Shown in pieces: positions 1 to 9,739 of a DNA stretch of 64,000 nt. The position numbers and the translations under genes were made by a program. Numbering within the stretch: the stretch's first letter is position 1; each line of letters starts with the position of its first letter. This DNA is from Cytauxzoon felis (taxonomy: Eukaryota; Apicomplexa; Aconoidasida; Piroplasmida; Theileriidae). A model generated the notes under the pieces. It was given only the letters and a program-made list of their open reading frames with translations. It was not told where the DNA came from and did not search any database. The DNA lies in contig JAIQCW010000094.1 in the NCBI GenBank assembly GCA_020283715.1, forward strand, positions 1 to 64,000, read 5' to 3'.

Positions 1-3
1 ATT

Positions 4-680
4 CTACAATTTAGATATGTCTCGCTTTTTTAATCCATGGTCAAATATAGCATACTTTGATTCGTCTATTAAGGCTTTAAATGTTACCGGCTCATTTAAA
101 GACAATATAAATAACGACTTTCTAGACAACCAACAATTCAAATTATTTAAAGAGCCAATAAATCTGGAATATATTACTCTCCATTCTCTTGACGCTCTAT
201 TAATGGTTGCTGTCCAGTGTATCTATAGTATGACATTAATGTTTTTAGCAGAAATAATTAATTGCATCTTACCCTGATATACGTATGACGTTTCCGTCTA
301 GAATTAAATGAATAATTTAAGGCTTTTGCAGCCCTTACTGATGCTAACTTTATACAATTTTTGCTTCTTCCTCTGAATCCACGTGCAATCTCGAAAACAA
401 TGTTCCTAGGTATTTTCATTGTAATTAATGCTTGATCTGATTTCACCAGTCAAGACATATTGAAATTTTAATACGGCATCATAATTCAACCGTAAATTAA
501 AATATATAGGTGAATTGTTGCTGATGTTTATAATTATATTTGAGTAATGTGTTAATGTAGGAACCCCAAATATTTTACGTAAATGACGATACAATTACTT
601 TATTATTGTTACCAGAATATTTTTATACAAATAAATATTTTTATACAATATTTAATATCCTGTAAATCCATAATATTCAT
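4..680 (-). CDS. Organellar (mitochondrial-type) 50S ribosomal protein L20
   Basis: Binds large-subunit rRNA in an organellar ribosome. The exon at about 416-270 encodes the L20 hallmark ARGFRGR, then SVRAAKAL and RRKRHTYIR. After a phase-0 intron (donor near 269, acceptor near 226) the last exon continues WTATINRASREW and ends at the stop at 4-6, matching the mitochondrial L20 pattern. Upstream, two more introns join in frame: an exon at 680-613 starting MNIMDLQD, a short exon ending IYFNLR, then NIVFEIARGF. The YF..R segment just before the FRGR motif also occurs in animal MRPL20, which supports this joining. The N terminus is short and hydrophobic, so targeting (mitochondrion or apicoplast) is unresolved. 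The start lies only about 61 bp from the divergent Sec62 start. The family is secure; the first exon is a model. Confidence 0.75.
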
Positions 681-741
681 ACAGTGTTGCTATTATGTTA
701 TACTCATATTTACAATAATACATGCTTTGACATATATAGAC

Positions 742-2302
742 ATGAAGGACGTTAGTTTAATAATATGTTTTTACCGATATTAGATTACAAATTTTCATTT
801 TAGAAGGAATACACTGGACATAAGGAATTGGCATCCTTAATGGATATCGTTTTAAATAGTGGAATTAAAATTAAATCTGCAGTAGAAGTATATTGTTTTT
901 ATCGCTGTTATTTCCCCATTGGTTAGGTTGGAAAAAGAGCTGTAGAATATACTAGGGGTGATGAAATAAATAATTGGATCTTAAATAATAAAGAACTTGT
1001 TCGCAAAACTGTACGTACAATAATATAGATCGTATACATCTATTAACAGTGTCCAAGTTATTTAAAAGACAATTCACTATCAAGCCTTGATGAATTAACA
1101 AAGTTCGTGGATGTTTTGATTCATAACGGTTTCGTATATCGTGCTCAATATCAACCCGTAGGTAATGTATAAAGTTTTTCCTATTTTTTTTAGTTAGAAG
1201 GATGTTTAGAGAAGACAGAAACTGGTATATGTATGTTGAATATCTTTTAGTATAAAGAACTTGTAGTTAAAAGGCCGATGTGGCCAAAGAGGTTGATCAG
1301 GACGAAAAAACAAACGTTTGACACCGTTGGATTTTACATCATATCTTATGAGGGAAGTCAAAGATGGAATCATTTTATGCTATTTGCAATGATATTTGGA
1401 ATTTTTGTAAGTTTCATACTATTTTAAAAATAATAATTCGTTTAATATTAGGCACTGTGCATGTTCCAAGCGTGGCCTTTACATTTAAAACTAGCAATGT
1501 GGTACTTATCAGTAGTACTATTGTCGATAATGGTATGTTTTATAATAAACACAATCATTTGTAGCTAACTATGATCATTTCTCGACTAATACTGTTTGTT
1601 CTTCTATGGTTTTGCGGATTTGACTGCTGGCTATTTCCAAATCTATTTGATGAAGAATTGGGCGTTGTAGATTCATTTAAGCCATTGTATTCTTTAATAT
1701 ATCGTAACGATAGTTTATCTATGGTCGGATGTAGATTACTTTGCTCCGTGTTAGCTGCGGGTAAATTTACCACTTACTCACTTATTGATGCTTAGCTTCT
1801 ATATATGAACTTAGTAAAACACATAATATCAAGGATATCGGTAATTTCGCAAAACAATCTTTTATTGATGTATTGGATTGGGGACACCAAAAATTGACTG
1901 CCTGTTTGTCTTACTGTTATTACATCAGAAATTATATAGTACCGGAAGATACCTCTATATACAAGACAATTGGGATGGATTTGTCGACGGAATTTGAATC
2001 TGAAGTTTCTGGTGAAACTGCAGAAGAATATGAAGATGATGGTATTAATGTAAAAATGCTCGTATAGATATTTTTAGATTACAAATGCTTGTTACAATGT
2101 GGTTTTAAATCGTTAGACGATCTTGTAAAAAAATGTATGACCAATTGTGAATGTATGAATGTACGTACAATCAAATATCTATTAACTAATAATATAGGAA
2201 TTATTGACAAACAATTGTTTAAGCTCTTGTCCATCAGAAACCATTCAAACACTGAAAGATGCTAGAAATGACGCTTGTAAGAAGCAGAGAAAAAACAAAT
2301 AA
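742..2302 (+). CDS. SEC62: Sec62, ER protein translocation subunit
   Basis: Sec62 works with Sec61/Sec63 in post-translational import into the ER. About eight short introns join in frame. Visible Sec62 hallmarks, in order: the N-terminal segment TKFVDVLIHNGFVYRAQ, WPKRLIRT with FDTVGFYIISYEGSQ, a first membrane span followed by AWPLHLKLAMWYLSV, a second span RLILFVLLWF, then WLFPNLFDEE and DSFKPLYS. After this the reading frame continues through three more introns into YELSKTHNIKDIG, an acidic stretch and a cysteine-rich tail (CLLQCGF, CMTNCECMN, CLSSCPSE) ending KKQRKNK. The first coding exon would be only ATGAAGGAC before an intron; another start cannot be excluded. One intron uses an AAAG acceptor. 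The family assignment is firm; the tail joins rest on phase consistency. Confidence 0.88.
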
Positions 2303-2536
2303 CTACTTCTATATTTATAAATAACATGAATATTCTTGTTTTTATAAAACTATATATTTGTCATATTCTGAATATATATATCCAAATTTAGAGCCGTAGT
2401 ATTACATGCTAGAGAGTGTCACTGCGTATCATCGCAATATATACAGCTATTCTAATCATGTATATATACAGTGTTATCTCGCGAATTTTTAAGAGATATT
2501 TAGCTAGATTTGTGTAAAAATATTGCTTTAGTTACA

Positions 2537-3280
2537 ATGGTTAAATTAATTATTCATGATTACTACAATAACAACAATGAGGTGCCTTCTAAAATTATTC
2601 TGGAAGAAATTGACAGCGATGTCAAGATTTCACACATTAAGGCAGTTATCAGTGGTAAAATCGGAAAGGTTCTTGAGACTGACCTATCAGATGACAATAT
2701 AAAGCGAGCGTGTGAAATGTACATCCTTTACTTCGGAAATGTATTACTGGATGATAATGAAACTATTTGCGCTTACAACAAATCAAATTTGTCTGAAATG
2801 ATATTGTTTCTATATAAGAAAAATATCTTAAAAGTAGTCATAAAAGTTATTAAATGTATGTTTAATAATTAAGATATTAAATAAGTATAGCTATAAATTG
2901 TTGTGGCTTTATTCTCACACCATTGATTTCATTACTGAGAGCCAAGAAGCTTACATTCCAGATAGTAGATCAAGCGCCAATATCAGACATGAAGAACATG
3001 ATTCTGGACAAGCTATCAAACTATAAAAATAAGCAGGGGTGTGTATAATAAATTAAATATAAAAATTTTCAGGATGATGCTGAACAATGACCATTTAAAG
3101 TTAACTCATAATGGACGGCAACTGGAAGAGGATATTTACTATATAAGTGAACTACGATGTAAAAGGTCGCTTTATTTAAAGCTCTATATACCCTTAGATT
3201 ATGATTACAAAACGACTAATATTGAATGTGACTATACTGAATGTGGTAAAAGTGAAATTGTGGATCAGCCGATACAGTAA
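2537..3280 (+). CDS. Protein with two ubiquitin-like segments
   Basis: Start chosen at MVKLIIHDYY (2537) rather than the upstream near-cognate start. Two introns of about 35 nt (near 2856-2890 and 3039-3073) join in frame. The first half (residues about 1-110) and the second half (starting KLTFQIVDQAP and holding LKLTHNGRQLEED then ISELRCKRSLYLKL) both read like beta-grasp ubiquitin-like folds. The second is the clearer, with the usual 'LxxxGxxLxED..L..L' ending. There is no C-terminal Gly-Gly, so it is probably not conjugated to substrates. No other domain is visible, and partners are unknown. It lies downstream of SEC62 on the same strand. The ubiquitin-like call is moderate; no specific name can be given. 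Confidence 0.6.
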
Positions 3281-3409
3281 GTGTTGGTTTTACTTAATAC
3301 TTGATTTTAATTTATGTATTAATCTTGTTCACGTGTATCAACTACATAATAGTGTCTTGTTATTTTAATTAATAACGTACCCAATTTTTCGGATCCGATT
3401 ATAAACTTT

Positions 3410-4460
3410 TTAAACATTCCTAGTATTAAATTTAACCAGTAAGCGTTCATAATCTATAAGTGCAATAGATATATTAATATAAATGCTACATACGGTGAGG
3501 CATAGAACTGATATCGGACATATGATTCCACCCGGAAAGTCCCATAAATACTTAATGGTTCCTCCATTATAATGGAAAGCATCCAATTTAAAAAGTAATG
3601 GATACCCTACGTAACTAATTAACAAAACAAAGCGGGTAATAAAGTGTGATAACCCATACAATAAAAATAAAGATCCTAACATAGTTTCGTTCTTATTATT
3701 AATATATGAATATGTTTTCGTTAAAAACAGCAAAACATCTGGGATGTCATGAATAAATATAACAATCTATGTAAGTATACGTTAAATATCATTCTAAAAC
3801 AAACGAGAGATATACGATGGAAGTTGTGAATGTGTGCCATAATGATTAAAACCAATGTTGTTAAATGATGAAACCTCATTATATTTATGTCAGATCTTCT
3901 AGTTTCACAATTAACATATAATAAACAAGACAACCAAAATCCAGCAGAAATCATTGTAAGAAATCTTGTCTCATTTGACATTATTATAAACGGCCATCCA
4001 GCGAAGGGCTTTTTTACACCGTAAGGTGCTTCTGTAAAGTACCTATATATTGACTATTGTTTTTATAATTATCTTAATCTAACCAAATTCCATTGGTACT
4101 TTTCAGAAAATAATAGAGCCAACCGTAATTTCCACTACTTCCATATTCTTTGCGCAGTGTGATTAATGTAAACGTTATTGAAAATGTATGCCAACATAGG
4201 TACCTATATATTAATTTTATAAAAACAATGACATACCACATTGATTCTGATAATTTATATGTTTTTCCTTTATTCGCTATTCCGTATTTGTCAATAAAGT
4301 AGTTAAATAGTGTCGGCAACTTTCTCAAGAGGTATGCGTCGCAACCAGACAAAATCAACCTCAAGATAGTTAAGATTACGAAAGAACAAACTACTATTTT
4401 TACATCTTGATTTCCCAAATGAGGCATGTCCCACATAGATGAGCTATTATATGCGTACAT
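3410..4460 (-). CDS. TLC-domain protein, ceramide synthase (LAG1) type
   Basis: Predicted multi-span ER membrane protein that would N-acylate sphingoid bases. Exon 1 (4460 down to about 4107) starts MYAYNSSSMWD and holds two or three hydrophobic spans with ESMWYVIVF. Exon 2 holds WLSCLLYVNCETRRSD and MRFHHLTTLVLIIMAHIHNF, matching the TLC pattern of paired histidines before the ANFTRI-like segment. A 38-nt intron then joins HRISL to IVIFIHDIPDVLLFLTK, which is the Lag1 motif HDxxDxxLExxK with the glutamate replaced by phenylalanine. The last exon gives more spans and ends at 3410. About 320 residues, usual for the family. The N terminus has no homeobox. The family is secure; substrate range is inferred. 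Confidence 0.78.
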
Positions 4461-5435
4461 ATTTACTAAGTCTAGGGCCTACATGTATTAATATTTATAT
4501 GTCGTGTACCAATTGCGTTGGTATGCATGATTATAACAGTAAATTATTTATATTTTGCGACTTTCGGCTGCATGTTTAGGTAAATGGATATCATATATGA
4601 TTCGCATTACGAAATTAAATACGTGTTATAATATAAGCCGAATCATCATTCATTAATGGTCTTATCGAAACAACTAAAAATCAATTAGTAACTTAAATAT
4701 ATCTGCATCATTAAAATTCGGGTGGGAACAATTTTATTCAAAATTGGACCATAGTTTGCATCTATGCACATGCGTTGTTATACAATTATTTGTTCATGAT
4801 TCCAATAAATTATTAATGAAGCATAAATAATAAGAACAAGTTTGTTTGAAATATAAGTAATATCCACACTAATTAGAAGATTAAAATGTTATTTTGTTCA
4901 TAATATTACAGAATCGAGCCTTAATAAATTTAAACATATAATTCGATACTTACCGTATTTTTAGACATTTTTATTTATAAACTCAAATAAATTAATTTTT
5001 AATTTTTAATCGATAAAGATGGTTTCCAACTATGTACAAAGATCTTATATAGTGAGTTTAAATTATTTTTATCCAAGGACACGATTGCGTTAGTCCGCAT
5101 CTGTACGTACCAGTACGTTAATGTACCGTATAAGAATAAAAAGAACATGTAAACATTTTATTCACAAAATTTGTGTTAAGTGGCTACAGATACGTCGTTA
5201 ATGTGGATTAATATACTAATATTAGTGAAAATAGGAAATGAATTAAGACGTTGGCAATACCACTAAAATTTTCGGATGTGCAAAAACTAAAAAGGATCAA
5301 AAATTGAAACATAAATCTTTATTTAATCTCAGATTTTATAAGAAATGTTATCATTTTAATAAATTAAGCTAAGACACACTTTAAAGAACAGTGAGAGTAG
5401 AGTCTTATAAGAATCGGAACAGCCCATACATAACA
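4461..5435. other. Intergenic, 975 bp, no gene recognised
   Basis: Divergent on neither side: the TLC gene starts at its left edge and the cytochrome c gene ends at its right edge. AT-rich, stop codons in all frames. A short run of GTAC-containing words at about 5103-5130 forms imperfect inverted repeats. I see no coding or structured RNA signal. Confidence 0.6.
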
Positions 5436-5892
5436 TCATCCAGATGATGCTTGTTTAAGATAAGCTATCAAATCCGCTCTATCCGTTTCTTTCTTTAATC
5501 CAGCGAACACCATTTTCGTGCCAGGAATGTAGTCCTTGGGGTTAATTAGGTATACGAACAGATGCTTATCGTTCCATACGATTCCTGTACTCAATTTATA
5601 TATTAATTAAAATAATAATACAAAAATTGTGAAATATGTGCCAAACAAACCAGAACTCTTATTTGCCTCAGAATAAGGGTAATCAGTACTACCGGACTTA
5701 CGACCATAAAACCCAAATAAATTCGGACCTTGTTTTATTCCACCACCTAATAAAATTATATATAAATTGTGTAATTAAAATGCTATAACCCTTGTTGATG
5801 GTATGACATTGAGCACACTTCGATTTAAACAATTTAGCTCCCTTTGCTGGATCACCAGCCGGTACAACAACATTAGGTTCAGGTTTTGACAT
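5436..5892 (-). CDS. CYTC: Cytochrome c
   Basis: Soluble electron carrier between complexes III and IV in the mitochondrial intermembrane space. Three exons. Exon 1 encodes [20 protein letters not shown] then the heme-attachment motif CAQCH (both cysteines and the His present). Exon 2 encodes [19 protein letters not shown], and exon 3 encodes [20 protein letters not shown] then [20 protein letters not shown], carrying the axial-Met motif PGTKM and the C-terminal helix. About 115 residues, normal length. The two introns are 40-70 nt. All expected ligands are visible. Confidence 0.96.
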
Positions 5893-6653
5893 TCTATATC
5901 GTAATAATATGTGTATCTATTATATTAATTGTAGATAACACAAATAATTATCACGAGTGTTGAAATTAGAAATATTTTCTTTAGAGACTTAATAGAGAAT
6001 AGAACTGAAGGGGCACTATACACCAAAATCGTAAACAATACGAAGATGTTAACGTAATTTAATAATGAGTACTCACAAATTATTGTTAAAAGTGATATAC
6101 CTCTCTACCAGTAATAGTGGTGTTGTCACCAGATTACATTCATAAAGTAAACAAAACACATAAAAGCCATTTATGTAAGTATACCAGTCACAAATTATGA
6201 TTCACCATTTTAAAAGATCCATTGATTTCGATGCATCCTATGATTCTTATTTATGTGCATATCGAAACCATGGAATTCACGATCACAAATAATTCACTGT
6301 ATTACTTAGGTAAGCACAATCTTCATTAAGATATGCTATAAAGCCATGATGGTTTATTGCTAAATTATGTAAATGTAAGCTCTTATGTCTGTGTTGTTGC
6401 CCATTTAAAATTGAATTATTATTTTGTTTACGGGTGTTTATTGTTTTTTTGTGTTGAAGTGTGTTAATGTCTACGAATATTTATATCAAAGCGCACATCC
6501 TTTTATAGTGCCTGTTTATTGCAATTAAAGAACCCCTGATATTCTTTAATTATTGAAGCTTATCCATTTAATATCCTACTCGCTACCTATACATCACATT
6601 TACTCTTTTAATTATAAAATCTGAATAGTTGATAATAATGTCAACCTATACAA
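5893..6653. other. Intergenic, 761 bp, divergent promoter region
   Basis: Lies between the divergently transcribed cytochrome c and CPP1-like genes, so it should carry both promoters. No recognisable motif beyond AT-rich runs; no ORF of note. Confidence 0.5.
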
Positions 6654-8170
6654 ATGAATACCATAATAAATCAAAATTTTTTGTTGTTTCACTTTTTAAT
6701 CCTTTTTATCCATGGAATTTTAATTATTTATAATGATGATAGACGTATACGTTTGATGGAATCTGAGGATTCCATTATAATGTTTGCTTATTGCACTAAG
6801 ATATCGCATAAATCTACTGATCGCTCAAATTTTTATGGATTGAAGCGTTCCGCAGCATTTTTATATCCCTCGTGTAAATATAATAATTATATTACAACTT
6901 TAAAAAGGGAAGAACACAATAGGCTGATCGTTGATGATTCAATACGTGGTTTGGTATTGTTTTCTTTTGGGCCATTTAGTTCACTTAAGAATTGGTTTGT
7001 TGAAACATTTACTGGAGGATGGTATGTGCCACCAATGCCAACAGGACAAAAGGCCTCAGTTCGAATGAAACAATCAGGACCCTTACAATCAGGTATGTAT
7101 ATTTTTCCTGTCAATCACTATTAGCGTAGAGGAGGAAACTGTCCATTTTTTTAAGATGATCGGTATTCCTCCAGATTCAACCTTTGACGAAGTTGGATGC
7201 GCTTATGAAAATACTCTTAACACGTTGCCTGAGGATATGCGTGAACCTCTGGAGAATTTATTTAACGAGTATATTAGAAAACAAATAATATATGCATTTG
7301 AGCACATGGAATCATATATGGACAAGGGCCCTGAAGCATGGAGAGAATTTTGGAACCCAAAAAAGTATGTTCGCTACTGTTCACGTATAAATATTTAGGG
7401 ATATGTTCGGGAAAGTGATCGAAGGGTCTGAACTTCGAAATGAATTCGAAGATGAACAACTAATACTGTCACGTCTACCACCTGAGTTCAAGGTAGATAA
7501 ATTTAGGGAATATTGGGATAAAAATAGTTCGAGATTTAGAAGAATTATAAATGACATAGATTTTCCAAGTTTATTGAGGTTTTCAAAGTATGTGTGTTTA
7601 ATTATAAAAGCATATCATTAGGAATGTAAAGGGGAGGTTTCTTAAATGTCTAACGACGATGGTTCCAGTCATGGTACTCGGATGTATTCCCAATTTTAGT
7701 TCGCTATCAATCGCAATTGAATCATTGTTAGCCTCCAAGTTTATATATGGTGGTGACAACGAAAGGATCACAAATTTTGATGTTCGTAATGTTATACATA
7801 ATATTTAAAATAGTATAGGAATATAAATCCCATGACTTGCATCCATCTAGAACCAATAAAAGATCTACATCAATCAAAACGCTTATTACTTTACTCGTGA
7901 TATTTTTTCATAGCAGCTTGGGAATAGGTGTATCAACGCTACTACAATTATATGTTAGACAATCATTTATCCCTTAAATAATAATTAATATAGACCAACA
8001 TTGCAAACTCAATCTCACCCCAAATATTAAATACAGTATGTGTCAATTCACAACTCTTATTGGCCTCTATTTTGTATGACTCGAGTGATATGTCGACTTT
8101 GGATCAGATTAAAAGAGGTGAAGAGCTAATTTCACCACTTAAAGACGTTGTTAACGCAACAATAGAATGA
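6654..8170 (+). CDS. CPP1-like (DUF3353) membrane protein with secretory leader, possibly apicoplast
   Basis: Five introns join in phase across the gene. The first residues, MNTIINQNFLLFHFLILFIHG, form a typical signal peptide, followed by a basic/hydroxylated stretch suiting an apicoplast transit peptide. The central region reads VEEETVHFF-like then MIGIPPDSTFDEVGCAYENT, resembling the J-like domain of CPP1 (chaperone-like protein of POR1, DUF3353). Later come helical parts (FREYWDKN, FPSLLRFSK) and, after another intron, two hydrophobic spans: VMVLGCIPNFSSLSIAIES and KTLITLLVIFFHSSLGIGV. CPP1 family members likewise end in membrane spans. The gene ends VVNATIE at 8170. Plastid targeting is inferred only from the leader. 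The family call is tentative, as similarity is to pattern and layout rather than invariant residues. Confidence 0.5.
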
Positions 8171-8721
8171 TGTTATTCTGTGACCTTATATATGCATAAG
8201 AAACAGAAACCCCTTCTCATAGTGTAAATAATTTTAATAATGTTACTATGTTCATATTCATACCAAAATTAATAGATTAGAGTAGTCAGGGTCGGTACGT
8301 AATGTTAATACATACGGGGGTAGGTATGCAGGCATTAATAACTATAACTATAGGAACGAAAGTGCATAAAATGTTGTAAACAAACAGTAGGCAAATGTTT
8401 GTCATTAGTACTTAATTATGGATATAAGTGTTAGTAATTAACAATATTGGAGTGGGTTAATTCATTACACAATCAGTTATTGTTACACTGCTGAGTCGTG
8501 TTTACTATTTGTATTATATAATATTTTATGATTAATAGCATTAATCAGAGTATATATTTTACTCAATAATAATATAGATATTTTACCTGTTTATTGTACT
8601 ACGATAGAATTTCAGGTGGTTTAGTATGGTTTATTGCTAGTAATACTAGATATAATTTAATCCTTTGTATAGAAATATTTTAATTTGAATTTATGTCTCC
8701 AACACATGTAAATTTATTATA
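8171..8721. other. Intergenic, 551 bp, nothing recognised
   Basis: AT-rich spacer between two plus-strand genes. No ORF, repeat or RNA-like block noticed. It should hold the 3' end of the upstream gene and the promoter of the ubiquilin-like gene. Confidence 0.5.
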
Positions 8722-9708
8722 ATGGAGAACGATAAGTCAAAAACTAGCTCTGATGGTTTAAAAAACGATGACATTTCTGACTCTGAGGATGACAAATTGT
8801 TGCGTCCATCTAAAGCAGGATCAGGCTGTGAAAGCTTAAAGAAAAGTGGATTAAATCCTCCCAAAACTGATGAAAATGGTGATTTATCATATAATAGGGC
8901 TGTGAATAGAAGTCATGTGCCAGATATATCGTCACGCAACTTTTATAGATCTAACAGAACTACGAACCAATCAACTCAAGATAGAGAAGAGCTCGCTCGT
9001 CAAGAGGAGGCTTCCCGCATATTTCGTGAAATAACGTCAGATCCCGATATGATGGATCAGGCCTTAAGAGCCGCTGTAAATCCGAATGTTGCCAGAGAAT
9101 TAGCAAGACAAGCGGACACAGCCTGGAGAAATATAGAAGCTTTACCTGGAGGGTTTAGAGCATTATGTCAAATGCATCATAATATTCAACAACCACTTTG
9201 GCAGGCAGTTATTGGGTCTGATTCATCGAATGTACATTACAACAAAAACACATCTACATGTCCCACTACATCGTTCAATGAGCCTTTATCAATAAAACCG
9301 ATGCCAAATCCATGGAAATCTGAGTCTAAGTCTGCAAATGATTTAGCCAGTCGTCACTATGCAAATTCGTATCCAATGGATGGTTTTGGATCATTTAGTT
9401 ACAACAACGCACTGGGTGATTTCAACTTTAATTATAACACCGACCAGTGTCAAACCGCATTTTGTGATCCCCAATGTGTTGAACCCACTGTACAATCAAC
9501 TCAAAACAAACAAGTACAGGACACACCAAATGTTGACGATGACCCATCTGAAAAATATGCCAAAGAAATAGCCGAACTGGAGGGAATGGGTTTAAATGAT
9601 AAATACAAATGTCTAACTGCACTCGAAGCAGCGGATGGAGACTTATTCCAAGCGCTGGGAATTCTCCAAAGTCTTGAAGAATTGGAAAATGAAGAAAATA
9701 ATAATTAA
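8722..9708 (+). CDS. Ubiquilin/Dsk2-like protein without N-terminal UBL
   Basis: Single-exon ORF of 328 residues. Residues about 1-95 are polar and low in complexity (DDISDSEDDK and similar). Residues about 100-155 give an STI1-type segment: DPDMMDQALRAAVNPNVARE, LARQADTAWRNIEALPGGF, RALCQMHHNIQQPL, which follows ubiquilin closely. Residues about 275-320 form a UBA domain (EIAELEGMGLNDKYKCLTAL then EAADGDLFQALGIL). Ubiquilins normally start with a ubiquitin-like domain that docks on the proteasome; here the start at 8722 gives none. The UBA should bind ubiquitin chains and the STI1 segment clients or Hsp70. The middle is rich in Asn, Ser and Thr. Confidence 0.8.
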   Translation: MENDKSKTSSDGLKNDDISDSEDDKLLRPSKAGSGCESLKKSGLNPPKTDENGDLSYNRAVNRSHVPDISSRNFYRSNRTTNQSTQDREELARQEEASRIFREITSDPDMMDQALRAAVNPNVARELARQADTAWRNIEALPGGFRALCQMHHNIQQPLWQAVIGSDSSNVHYNKNTSTCPTTSFNEPLSIKPMPNPWKSESKSANDLASRHYANSYPMDGFGSFSYNNALGDFNFNYNTDQCQTAFCDPQCVEPTVQSTQNKQVQDTPNVDDDPSEKYAKEIAELEGMGLNDKYKCLTALEAADGDLFQALGILQSLEELENEENNN

Positions 9709-9739
9709 AGCATTAATATGATAATATATTATGTATATA

